DNA of 64,000 nucleotides, from contig RSEF01000001.1 in NCBI GenBank assembly GCA_003993805.1, forward strand, positions 209,042,207 through 209,106,206, in the 5' to 3' direction. Position numbers and translations under genes: made by a program. Below the pieces are notes generated by a model that saw only the letters and a program-made list of their open reading frames with translations, was not told the DNA's origin and ran no database searches. Shown in pieces: positions 54,501 through 64,000 of this stretch; position 1 is the stretch's first letter; each line of letters opens with the position of its first letter. This DNA is from Himantopus leucocephalus (lineage: Eukaryota > Chordata > Aves > Charadriiformes > Recurvirostridae).

Positions 54501-57500
54501 TCCACCAGCAAGACCAATTTTCCACCTGTGGAGTGAGCTGAGCTGTCTACACCACTTCTTTCCACGCAATACCTCTTAGTCCCTGAAGGCGGTTTACTGC
54601 CCTGCTTGTCCTGCACAAGAGGCACGGCTCTTGCAAGCTGCCCAACTGCAGAACACTTGAGTGCTTCCTGCATTTCCCTCTCACCAGCTGCTGTCTACAA
54701 GCTCAGATGTTCTCTGACTGAGCCTGAAGCAACACAGCTTTTTATCAGGCATTTCACCCACTTTGAGCTGAACTATGAAAAACCGTTTTCATAGTTTTCT
54801 GCTTAAATTTAATGCAACAATGTTTCAAGATTTTATGAGGACGTTTGTTAAAAACACTTCACAGGATGAGTCTGTGCTGAAAACCTGAGTAACGACTCTA
54901 TGTCAAGCTGAAAGCACCGTGCTCTGACTCAGCACCTGTCAAATCCTCCCTTATGTAATATTGATGTTTCTCTGGTTGTAATTAAACTACAGTCTTAGTC
55001 ACTAATTTGATATTGATCACTAATCACCTGCCTCCCTTGTCATTTTTATAACTGTTGCTTTCAGGAAGAATTGGAGAGAACAACTTATCCAACTGATCTA
55101 ATGAATTAATAATACTAATAACATTAAACATAAATGATATTATTATTAATTTTCATTTTAGCAAGGCTGTAATCAATCAGCCATACAAACTTACATTTTT
55201 CTCAGTCAAATGAACGGGGTATTTTGCAGAGCTACAACAACGTGAGTGAATAGAGTGAGACGACTTTAATGTAGCTTTAATGTACCCATATTTATAACTC
55301 ACTCATTTTTCTGTGTTTGGAAACTTCTTAGATGCTATACATATTTTCCTTATCTTTGTGGGCAGATTTAGAAACCACTTGTACATCTTACTTTGGACTT
55401 CTGTTACTATTGTCTGCACATTGTTCTTTTGGTAATAGGAATATGTCCAGCCATCGGCACCAAACTTATGAAAAGCTCTGTGTTCAGGAGTTTCGGTGGC
55501 TCAAGTGCTAGCGCTCTTTTGGGTTACAAAGTAGCAAGATAGCTAATAACTATTATTTAACGAAAAGCCTTCAAGCTAAACCAGGATAATGTAACACAAA
55601 GTATTTTTGTGATTTGAAAGAAAAAAAAGGTAGTAAAAGCTGATGAAAATCTTCCAGTTTTATGATTATGAAGCAGGCTGCTGTAGAGAGATATTGGTTA
55701 TTGTGGAGGTATACGAGTCACTTTGAAGAGCAATAGATTATCTTACATATTTTTCAGACTGGTGATCAAAACTCTTCAATGTAGGCTCAACCCACACTCA
55801 TATTTCCTTTCAAGTCAATGGATGTCTCCTCTAGAAAGTTTGAAAGTAGAATATGTCTTAATGACAACAATATCTTTTGTTCAGCAACACTCTTAAACAC
55901 ACACTTATTTCTTATGTAAGTCAACAGGACTTAAATTCGTCCTTATATGCTTGGCTGGATGGGAGCTTACACATCTGACTCTACAATTTTGCTTCTTGCA
56001 GAGTAGTACTTAGAAGGTCAGACCAACTGAAATTATGTCAGCTCACCCTTAGCTAAGTACAATTCAAGAACCGATGTACGGGCTTCACACAATCTGCATC
56101 CTTGCTTGTGAGCTGCACATCTCCTGGGAAGCTGGCCAGGGTGACAGCTAATCTGGGCAAAGTCTTGGGTTTCTCAGAGCACTTATAACATTTCATGGAA
56201 ACTGAGGAGCCACAGGTTTTTCCCAGGTGGTCGTTTGCACAGTCCAGGGGTCACAAGTGGGTTCAGCACTGCCATCTCCACTGGTGTAGAAGGGCAGTTA
56301 GCAAAAAGACCCATCTTGCTTTCCAGTGGAACATAATATGTTTGTCCACACAAAAGCTGCTTTAAGAACTGGAGCAATGTAGATGGTAGAGTGAACTGAC
56401 AGCAAATATTCAAGGCAAACTGCTGCAGCAGGCACAGCCAGAATCGAGGTTACTGAGAAAAGGCTGCTTCCCTGGAACTACACTTGCTGCTTTTCTTCTG
56501 AGATAGCATTGGCCACTGTCAGAGACAGGATACGGGGCTGGATGTATCTTTGACCCAGTACAATTGTTCTTGTGTCCTCACGGCATCCTTTCACTGCAGA
56601 CAGAAATGGGCAGGTACACACTAACAGTCCCTGAATAAATGAAAACCCCTCGACCATCTGTTGCTGGAACAGTTTCTGCTGTTTCTACAGGACTGAAGCC
56701 AACATTTGCAGCTGCTTTATAACTTTCAGTAAACTTGCTGTTGCTATTCCATCACCCATGTCAGGTTCTCTTCAGTTTCATATTTTAAAAGCTGAATTTG
56801 GAAAAGACCAGAACCAATAATTAAGTGCTTCTCCAAGCCTACATGAATGAACCACACGTCAAGTTGAAGTCCAACTCATTCACTTCATGACTTTTGTTTC
56901 TTAATTTTTATTGGTACTTGTTAATAAAACACCTAATGATAACAAGAGATGATCAGTTCAAACCTTCTCTGTGCTAGGATTGTTCCCAGGCTTTCACTGC
57001 CCAGTGTCACATTCTCATGAAGTCACACACATTCCCTCTTTCCTTTTCCTCCACCATGTGAAGCTAGGAGTGTGCTAGTCCTGCAAGCCGCGGGGTAGAG
57101 CAGAGATGTGTGATGTAGCTTCAAGCAAACCAGCTCATGAACTAGAAACTTCCTTGCTATGGCAGCATTGAGCTGTGCACAGTTTGACTTACTTTCTAGT
57201 TTTCAGTGCAAAGCCTGTCAGAGTAGTCCTCAGCAGCCAATAGAAAACACTTAACTGCTTCCTAAAAGTGTCAAACCGTGTGCAAGTATTTGAGACAAAT
57301 GTTACACACACTTTGAAGACTCTGGTTTGGAGAACTTGGTCATCAGAGCTAGAGTTGCAGGTACACCATGAGAAAATTTCTACAGTCACACAGGAACTTA
57401 AGACCTTACGTTGGACCTAAAATGTGTATTTGGCTTAGTTGCTGCTTGAGTTTGGATTAATAGAAAGACGTAAGAGAGAATATTGATTATCAAAATACAA

Positions 57501-59735
57501 AGTATTATAGCTACAGGTATTTAGCTGTATTAAAATGTTAATTCTATAAAAGAAGGGATTCACACAATAAATCTAAAAATGATTTGGTTTAAGACATGAC
57601 AGTTATTAGTCTGTGTCAGTAGTCTGTCCATAAAATGCAGTTTATACATGTGTGTCAATTATTTTGCTATGCAGTGATCTTCATAAAACACAGTCTGGTG
57701 TATAGAAGTTAGCTTCAATTTAAATTAGTTTTACACAGGCATGTGCCACAGCAGTGCACTTATAATATTGCAATAAACAAAAAAAAAGAATAAAATTGAC
57801 AATTCTAAACTTGGTGACTAATTCAGATACCTTTGTTTTTTAGCAGCTTCAATAAATGATGAGATTATCAGAACTATCAATGTCTTTAATGACTTAAATC
57901 TGTGCACTTTGGGCACAGGCATGTAGAATGGCAGCCTTTGATCTTGTCAGCTTTACCGGAACTACACTGTGGTTTCTTAGGAATGGACTTTGAGACAGAG
58001 TGTGTTATTTTTTTTTTCATTCTACCTATCATTCTAAATGGAAGAGGAAATCAATGGCTGAGAAGAATATCCTTGCTTCACTTATGACTTTCCAGAAACA
58101 AAGCATAGCTTCACACTGGAGGTAATCTTGGGCTTCAAAATCCCTTGCATGGCGGCAAGTATAAACAATAGACTACTGTAAGCCTTGGAGAATTCTGGAC
58201 AGTTGCAAGCCAGGATTTCTCTTATAACTTTGCTGCAAATATAAAAAAATCTAACATAAGAACTCCCAGGTAAGAACTGTGTTTTTGAGATACGCATAAA
58301 AGTTAAACTACGGCCAGTTCTTATGCAAATACATCAAAGATGATGATGCAAATGTCCAAGTCAAGGGAAAGTTGTTTGGTAGTATAATAATTAACCCATC
58401 TTTTCTGTGTGATTGCTTTTTCTCACTTAAACAATTTCTTCCTGGCACTGCTTTCACTGTTCCTATGGCTGTGTCTCTTCATATTTCTCAGTTGTGACTT
58501 CCTTCTCAGTTGTGTCTACTTCCTATACTTCCCACTTCATTGCTACATAGTCACTGTCCTTTTTATTCCACTTCTATCTTTTCACAGTTATTGTCTGCTG
58601 TTCTCTTTTTTTTTTTTTTCCAGAGAATGAACCTATTTCTTTTAGATAATTTGTCACTTTGGGTTTTTTCTCACTATTGTTTTCTCTATCTTCTTCCTGT
58701 CTTGGCTTATAAACTTTTTTTTAACTCAGCACACATGTTTACCCATTGACTATGTTTCTTCAAGCTATTTCACTGGCACTTTTCCTGAAATACATGGTAG
58801 AGGCAAGGCATTTTCCCCAGAAGTGTGAGTAGAAGCAGACTGCTTCGCTAAGTGATCATCTACTTTCAGGGTGAAGCAAATGACTGAACCGTGCAGACAC
58901 GCAGAAATATTTCATTGGACATTTGAAGCAACCACAAAGCAAACAAAAGAAAACAAACAAAAAAAAAGAGAAAATGTAGCAGAATGATTAAAAAATGTTA
59001 TCTCCTAGTCAAGAAAGAAGACAAATACCTAATTTAGATGAGAAACAACTATATTTGGGCTCGGTACTTTCCTGTAAGAGGAAGCAAGAGGATAATGTAA
59101 CTGCCCCGGACCTCAGTGAGATCGTTTAGAGTCCATGACTCCCACAGATCCTCTCTCCCCCGCAAACTCTCAAGCTCCTTTCATCCAGGAATTCTTCTCC
59201 CTCCCTTTCCTGTTGCTTCCTATCTTCCTAGACTTGGTCCAGCTGCTCTGCCTGCCACCACAGACCTACGGCCCTTTTGCACATTCAATGTTCAGAGCAG
59301 CAGCAGCAGCAGCAGCACCTTGAAGAGCCCTATTGGCCTTACGGGAGGGGTGGCTGAGTTACGCTCACATTCTTCAAAGTAAACGTGCCGGTTACAAAAG
59401 TGCTGGTCAGATTAATCATTAAAATATATCTCATTAAAGGAAAATTAGCACAAAAGATATCCATTGATTTATCTTTATGGGGCTCTGTGAAGCTGTCAAC
59501 TGCTATGGAAATGCTATGTGTTTTATTCTTACCATGCTAGGCAAAAATTCACCAAAAGTTGCATCCTTACACCACTGGAATGCAGGGTCACAGATGTGTT
59601 CAGAGACACTTCATTCATGCTCGCCAAAATAAAATAGCATGGTGAGTTATACAGCATTAAAAATGCCATGAATGCCATGAATACAGTCTTCAGAAAACAC
59701 AAACACTGCTGCACAGCATTGCAGCACTCTTCTGA
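51501..59735. other. Featureless noncoding sequence
   Basis: 8.2 kb without a recognisable gene or mobile element. Minor features are homopolymer runs (for example poly-T at about 58608-58620) and a (CAG)6 run at 59298-59315. Confidence 0.55.
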
Positions 59736-59739
59736 AACT

Positions 59740-61600
59740 TTCTGAAACAGGGCCATGGCTGGGCAACTTTGGCTAAGGCTCAGCCAAGGACAAGACCTAC
59801 AGTTAAGGTTACAGTTAGTGAGAGACAAAGCCTGAGGCTCCAGTGAGGGTGAGGCTGCCAAAGGGAGGGGGTCCAAAAATAAATAATTTCTGGGAACTTT
59901 TCAAAAGCAGTATCGTGGTATGGAGTGGTGCACGGTTGAGACCAGAGACCTCTTGATCTCATCTGTGCGTTTAGCCCAAGACACCCAGCACTATAGTGTT
60001 GAACAAGATGGCAGTAATGTTTTTTGTCTTTGGCCCACCCCTTCCCTGGAAACCCTGCTGCAGCCCTGCACCAACTGGAGCCCTGGACTTTGTCTCTGTA
60101 CAAACCATAACCCTAACCTAAACCCTAAGCCTAATCTAAACCCTAAACGTAAACATAAATCTACGGTATGTCAGTGACTGAGCCTTACCCCAAGACCCTC
60201 AGTCAAGTTCCCAAGAATGATTTCTTTTTGAAGTCCACCCCCTCCTTTGGCAGCCCCTTTGCAGCTCCACTCCACTGATAACCCTAGGTCCCTCCCACAC
60301 TTAAGCTCTAGGCTTTGGGTTTCTCCAAACTCCACACCTAAATGTAACTCTAAGCCAGGCTTGGGTCTGTTTGAGCTTTAGGTCAAGACCCCCTGACTTC
60401 ATTACTTCATTGCTTTAATAAAGTTCTCAGAGGACCTTTTCTTTTTTTTTCACTACTCACCCCTTCCTTGAGCAACTCCTTTGCAGCTTCACTCCAGCTG
60501 GAGCTCTAGGCTTTGTCTCTCACTTAATCCTAAACCTAACTCTGGGCTGAAGACCTTGGCCTCAGCAGAACCTAGTCTTAAGACTCACACCCATGGTACT
60601 GTTGAAGAAGTTTCCATGAATGATTTGACTTTGCAATCTATCCCATTCTTGATCAGCCCCTTTGAAACAACACTCCAACTGAAGCCATATATGTTGTCTC
60701 GCTCATAATACTAATCCTACACCAAGGCCACAAGATCTTGGCCTTGGCTCAGCCATATGCCAAGATCCTCAGTCATGGCCCCTTTGAATAAGTTAGCAGT
60801 GTAGATTTCTCATTGTGTCCCACCCCTTCCTTGGACAGCCACCTTTGCAGCCCCCCTCCAGCTGGAGCCTGAGGCTTTGTATCTACCCTAACCCTACCCC
60901 TTAGCCTAACTGTAGGTCTTGACCTGGGCTGAACCCTACCCCAACACCATTGAGCCATTGCCCTGTTGTACAGGTTCTCTGGGGGGATGTTTTTTGCAGC
61001 CCAGCTCTTTCTTTAGCATCCCCTTTGCACTGCCACTCCAACTGGAGCCCTAGGCATGTTTTCTCTCCTAAACCCGACAGCAAATATCACCTGAGGTCCT
61101 GACCTTTGCTGATCCTTGGTCATAGTCCTCTTGACCAAGGTCTCAAGAGAAGTTTCTCTTGAGAACTTTTTGAAGATCCCTCCTTCCTTTTCAGCCCCTT
61201 TGAAGGTTCTGTTACTGTAACCTTACATGGTTACATGTAAACCTAATTCTTGACAACAGCTGAGCCTTAGCACCAATCCTGCAGCCACAGCCGTCATAAA
61301 TTAGTTCTCAAGGGAGAATCCTTTTTGCAGCCCACCTTTTTCTTGTGCAGCTTTTGTGCGTTTATGTTAGGATTAGAGTCAGATTTGGACTAGTGTTAGG
61401 GTCACAGCTAGGAGACTGACAAATCCTAGATCTCCAGTTGAAGTGGGTCTGTAAAGGGATTGAGCAAGGGTTGGACAACAAGAAGAGATTGAGAACTTTT
61501 TCAAGAATGTCATGGCTGGGAATGTGGAGAAGGCTCAGCCAAGGTGAAGGCAAAGGCCTGGAGCTAGGCTTGGGGTGAGGAGGGACACAAAGCCTTGCAC
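59740..61600. repeat. Degenerate tandem array, about 181-bp period, with telomere-like words and orientation switches
   Basis: A unit built of cacccctt-cttgg-cagcccctttgcag, then ccactccaactggag, then taggctttgtctct, a run of CCTAA-type words, ggtcttgaccttggctgagc, and cagtcatggcccctttga. It recurs on the plus strand about eight times. The tttgca/tttgaa anchor falls near 60056, 60258, 60480, 60661, 60843, 61024, 61199 and 61345, a modal spacing of about 181 bp. Reverse-complement units flank the core: 59743-59875 (ggccatggctgggcaactt, then gagacaaagcctgaggctc) and about 61365-61595 (catggctgggaatgtggaga, then ggacacaaagcc). Copies are much diverged. I do not recognise the family. Confidence 0.8.
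60105..60165 (+). repeat. Interstitial telomere-like CCCTAA/CCCTAAA run
   Basis: About 60 bp of imperfect repeats: ataaccctaacctaaaccct, then aagcctaatctaaaccctaa. Shorter versions occur at the same place in other units, for example taccctaaccctacccctta at about 60894 and taatcctaaacctaactct at about 60528. It is part of the 181-bp unit rather than an isolated telomere relic. Confidence 0.8.
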
Positions 61601-61859
61601 TTGTGATGTGCAAATGTGAAAAAATGCAGACAGGAACTGAAGTTTTGATGTGGGTTGAGAAGTAATGATCCAGCAGGTGCCAGTCAAGAGCTGCTGTAGC
61701 CAGGCCTGCACCCCACAGAAACAAAACCCATCACATACTGAACTTCAGCCAGACAGAGAAGTACACAATGCCCCTGTTCACACCTACTTCAGAAAGAAAT
61801 GGATAGGCGTGAGGGGCTACAGACACCCTGCTCAGGAGACTCCAGGCCAAGGGGGCAAA

Positions 61860-62165
61860 GATACTCCTGAGGGACTGTGGCTGTCAGTGACCCATGCTGG
61901 GGCAGAGGCATCCCTGAGAGACTGTGGCCATGGATGACCCACGCTGGGGCAGGGACATCCCTGAGAGACTGTGGCCATGGATGACCCACTCTGGGGCAGG
62001 GACATCCCTGAGGGATTGTGGCCATGAATGACCCAGGCTGGGGCAGAGACATGACTGTGGCCATGGGTGACCCATGCCAGGCACGGTCATCCGTGAGAGA
62101 CTGCGGCTGTGGGTGACCCGTACTGGGGCAGCGACATCCCTGAGGGACTGTGGCCATGGGCCACG
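61860..62165 (+). repeat. 47-bp minisatellite, about 6.5 copies
   Basis: The unit is actgtggccatggatgaccc followed by acgctggggcagggacatcc and ctgagag. The word act-gtgg falls at 61874, 61921, 61968, 62015, 62054, 62100 and 62147. That gives spacings of 47, 47, 47, 39, 46 and 47, with one unit carrying an 8-bp deletion. It starts about 260 bp after the 181-bp array. Minus-strand open frames across it (repeating GHPWPQSL-type words) are by-products of the repeat. Confidence 0.95.
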
Positions 62166-62350
62166 CCTGGCAAAGCAGGGATACCCCTCAATCTGAATTT
62201 ATTTAAAAACTTACAACTTCTTACCAAGTCAGCTGGTTTGTCTCTAAAAAGCATAGTTCCTTGACGACAGCAATAAAATTACCCATTTCTCGAGGTCGGC
62301 ATTACCAGAACTTTATTTCTCAAGAGCACATTGTTTCGGATCCCCTATCC

Positions 62351-62377
62351 GGTGACACTCACGCCGGAGGTGTCACC
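62351..62377. repeat. 8-bp inverted repeat (possible hairpin)
   Basis: GGTGACAC (62351-62358) and its exact reverse complement GTGTCACC (62370-62377) are separated by 11 bases. The right arm overlaps the X-box. It may be incidental. Confidence 0.6.
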
Positions 62378-62385
62378 ATGGCAAC
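62372..62385 (+). promoter_or_regulatory. Perfect RFX X-box motif
   Basis: GTCACC-AT-GGCAAC matches the RFX-family X-box consensus GTNRCC-N(0-3)-RGYAAC at every fixed position. A second, one-mismatch site (GTTGCC-A-GGCAGC, 62406-62418) lies 20 bp further on. RFX factors use such imperfect palindromes at ciliary and immune gene promoters and enhancers. By my rough count the perfect motif is expected by chance about 0.5 times in a window this size, so the pair and the GC-rich setting are the only reasons to note it. Confidence 0.4.
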
Positions 62386-63424
62386 CTGAAGAGGTCAGCG
62401 TGACCGTTGCCAGGCAGCAGGACACCACAGGAGAGGCTCCCCTCTGGTCTCCCCGTGGCCGCAAGTCCCCCTGGACCAGTCGCCCAGGATGCTCAGGCAG
62501 CTGCGGCCACGGTGCCTGTGCGTGGAGGTGTCGGGAAACGAGAAAAAATCGCGGATGGTGCATTTTTAGATAATTACAGCATAGCTCTGGCGGGTTTATG
62601 AGCTCTGAAGCTGACGGCGGTGCGACATCAACCACTCGAGACGTGCAATAACCTAAAGATGGGCTGTGTGAAAAGCCCTGTTGCCGTTCTACAATTGAAT
62701 TTTCCCATTTGTATTTACAGGGCATTATTAATACAGACAGGAGTGAAATGGATTATATTAATGTCCTTCAGAAAATGGTGCAAGTAGATGGGAAATGAGT
62801 AAGTATTTGCATGTAATTACAGCTTAGGGTGCCTGTAATATAAGCAGCTGCCTATAAACGCAGGCAGCTGGCAGGCAGTGGAACTGGGCAATGCCAGCTG
62901 TTTTCTCCCCCTATGAAAGGCTCCACGACATCATTGTGTTTCCTCCCAGCCTCTAAGGCACTTTATAGGTGACACCTGTGACAGTAAGATAATCCCAGCA
63001 TCTTCCAGCCAGGAGATTTTGCCCTTTCCCACCACCTCCACCTCTAAAAGGCAATGCATGGCTTCTGCGGTTGCTGCCCTGAGGGAGTCACATATCTTGG
63101 GGTGGGTGGTCCAGGACAAAACTCATCTCACCACACAGACAGCCCCTACGTGCAGAAATAAGTGGAACAAGGAGAAAACTTCTTTTTCATCCACAAACTC
63201 ACTCCTGACCTACCAGTGGGCTCACGCTGTCTGCGTACTGTCCAAGTGCCTGGTCAGTCCAGTTTCTCGTGGTGGGGCGAGCACAGAAAGGAGGGCACAA
63301 AGAGAAGATAGTTTCCCATTTCCTGTCTGCAGTGGCTGGTGCCTGGATGATCTCTCTGTCCCAGCTGAGGAGAAGAATGCACAGGGACCTGTACCTTATA
63401 CCGCTGCAACACCAGGCGAGGACC

Positions 63425-63478
63425 CTTCTCTTTAAAGGTCCCTTCCGACCCAAACTATTCTATGATTCTACGATTCCT
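63425..63478 (+). mobile_element. CR1 LINE 3' tail
   Basis: ttaaaggtcccttccgaccc followed by aaactattctatgattctac is a CR1 3' terminus. Only about 50 bp can be identified, so the copy is very short or its upstream part has decayed. Confidence 0.85.
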
Positions 63479-64000
63479 ACATTTCTTCTCTTTTCTTCAC
63501 AGTCTTCCTCCAAACCGTGCTGCATATTCTCCCTCTTCCAAAGAACTGAGTATGACTGTAAGGCTTAAAGGGTTAATTTAGCTTTGGATAGTGACAAACC
63601 AATAAAAAATGCAGAACGCAGAGTATTTAGCAGGTACTTGGTAAGGATGAAGATCAAAAATAACATAGTGTTAAAACCGTTACTGAATATCTTATAAGCA
63701 AACCAATATAAGCAGTTTTAGGACAGGTAATTTAAGGTCCTTACAGAGTGTTTTTTCAAAACAATTCCTTATTTAAAACACCAAAAATTGTAATAAAAAT
63801 AATTTTGAACATAAGCTATGCTACTGACCTGATTCAAATCTCATTGGGACTTAAACTACAAAGTAGTAAATTATAGAATACATTTTTTCTGGTTTGTTCT
63901 TCTGCCCAACTGTACATTTTCAACATTCCACTCAGAGACAAATATTTTAGTTTTATTTAGTGTGTGGAATTAGGAGATGGCTACAGATCAAATTAGGATG
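63479..64000. other. Unannotated sequence at window end
   Basis: AT-rich sequence with no recognised feature. Confidence 0.5.

Larger units (their letters stand above)
62166..63424. other. Noncoding sequence with a small GC-rich, CpG-containing patch
   Basis: Positions about 62330-62560 are GC-rich with several CpGs, unlike the AT-rich surroundings, and contain the X-box motif. I see no gene with recognisable similarity. A short acceptor-like tttacag at about 62715-62721 precedes an open stretch ending at TGA (62797-62799), which I do not call an exon. Confidence 0.5.

Noticed and set aside
59298..59315. (CAG)6 run as a possible coding polyglutamine or unstable repeat
   Set aside because: It is only six units and not in a recognised gene; such short runs are common.
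61789..62157. 122-residue minus-strand frame with repeated GHPWPQSL-type words, looking like a repeat protein
   Set aside because: It is the translation of the 47-bp minisatellite. Overlapping frames are open too, the period is not a multiple of three, and there is no start context or neighbour gene.
62716..62799. Possible exon after tttacag reading GIINTDRSEMDYIN to a stop
   Set aside because: It has no similarity to TRPC6 or any family I recognise, and no supporting upstream exon.

Overview
The window is vertebrate nuclear DNA, almost certainly from a bird. It carries many 5'-truncated CR1 LINE copies ending in the CR1 terminal repeat ATTCTATG, a solo LTR of a type I know from bird genomes, and long AT-rich introns with GT/AG exons. 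It is draft assembly: there are two 100-N gaps (17211-17310 and 37700-37799) and two single Ns inside homopolymers (4887, 25851).

The only protein-coding gene I can support is on the + strand in positions 3479-29130. It is eight consecutive internal exons of TRPC6, a diacylglycerol-activated, calcium-permeable cation channel. By the human 13-exon scheme (from memory) these are exons 2-9. All splice phases agree, and together they give 744 uninterrupted codons: ankyrin repeats, zinc-binding motif, linker helices, S1-S6 with the pore, and the TRP box. Exon 1 (cytoplasmic N-terminus) would lie upstream of the window. The C-terminal coiled-coil exons (10-13) were not found anywhere in the 35 kb downstream.

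Layout: 1-3478 is the end of intron 1 with a 1.2-kb antisense CR1. 3479-29130 holds the exons. Intron 3 contains a 578-bp antisense solo LTR with a perfect 5-bp target duplication, and introns 4, 6 and 7 contain CR1 pieces. 29131-31380 is an antisense CR1 with a younger sense CR1 nested inside it. 31380-59700 is mostly featureless AT-rich sequence. It includes CR1 tails, a head-to-head CR1 pair around the second gap, a 75-bp tandem duplication, and an old LINE reverse-transcriptase remnant near 45.3-45.7 kb that still reads open.

The distal end is the most unusual part. A degenerate array with a period near 181 bp (about 59740-61600) carries telomere-like CCCTAA/CCTAAA runs and changes orientation at both ends. 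A 47-bp minisatellite (61860-62165) follows, and then a small GC-rich patch with a perfect RFX X-box. The most interesting protein-level feature is the loss of the second N-glycosylation sequon in the S3-S4 loop of this TRPC6. That sequon is the one reported to hold down basal activity in mammalian TRPC6.
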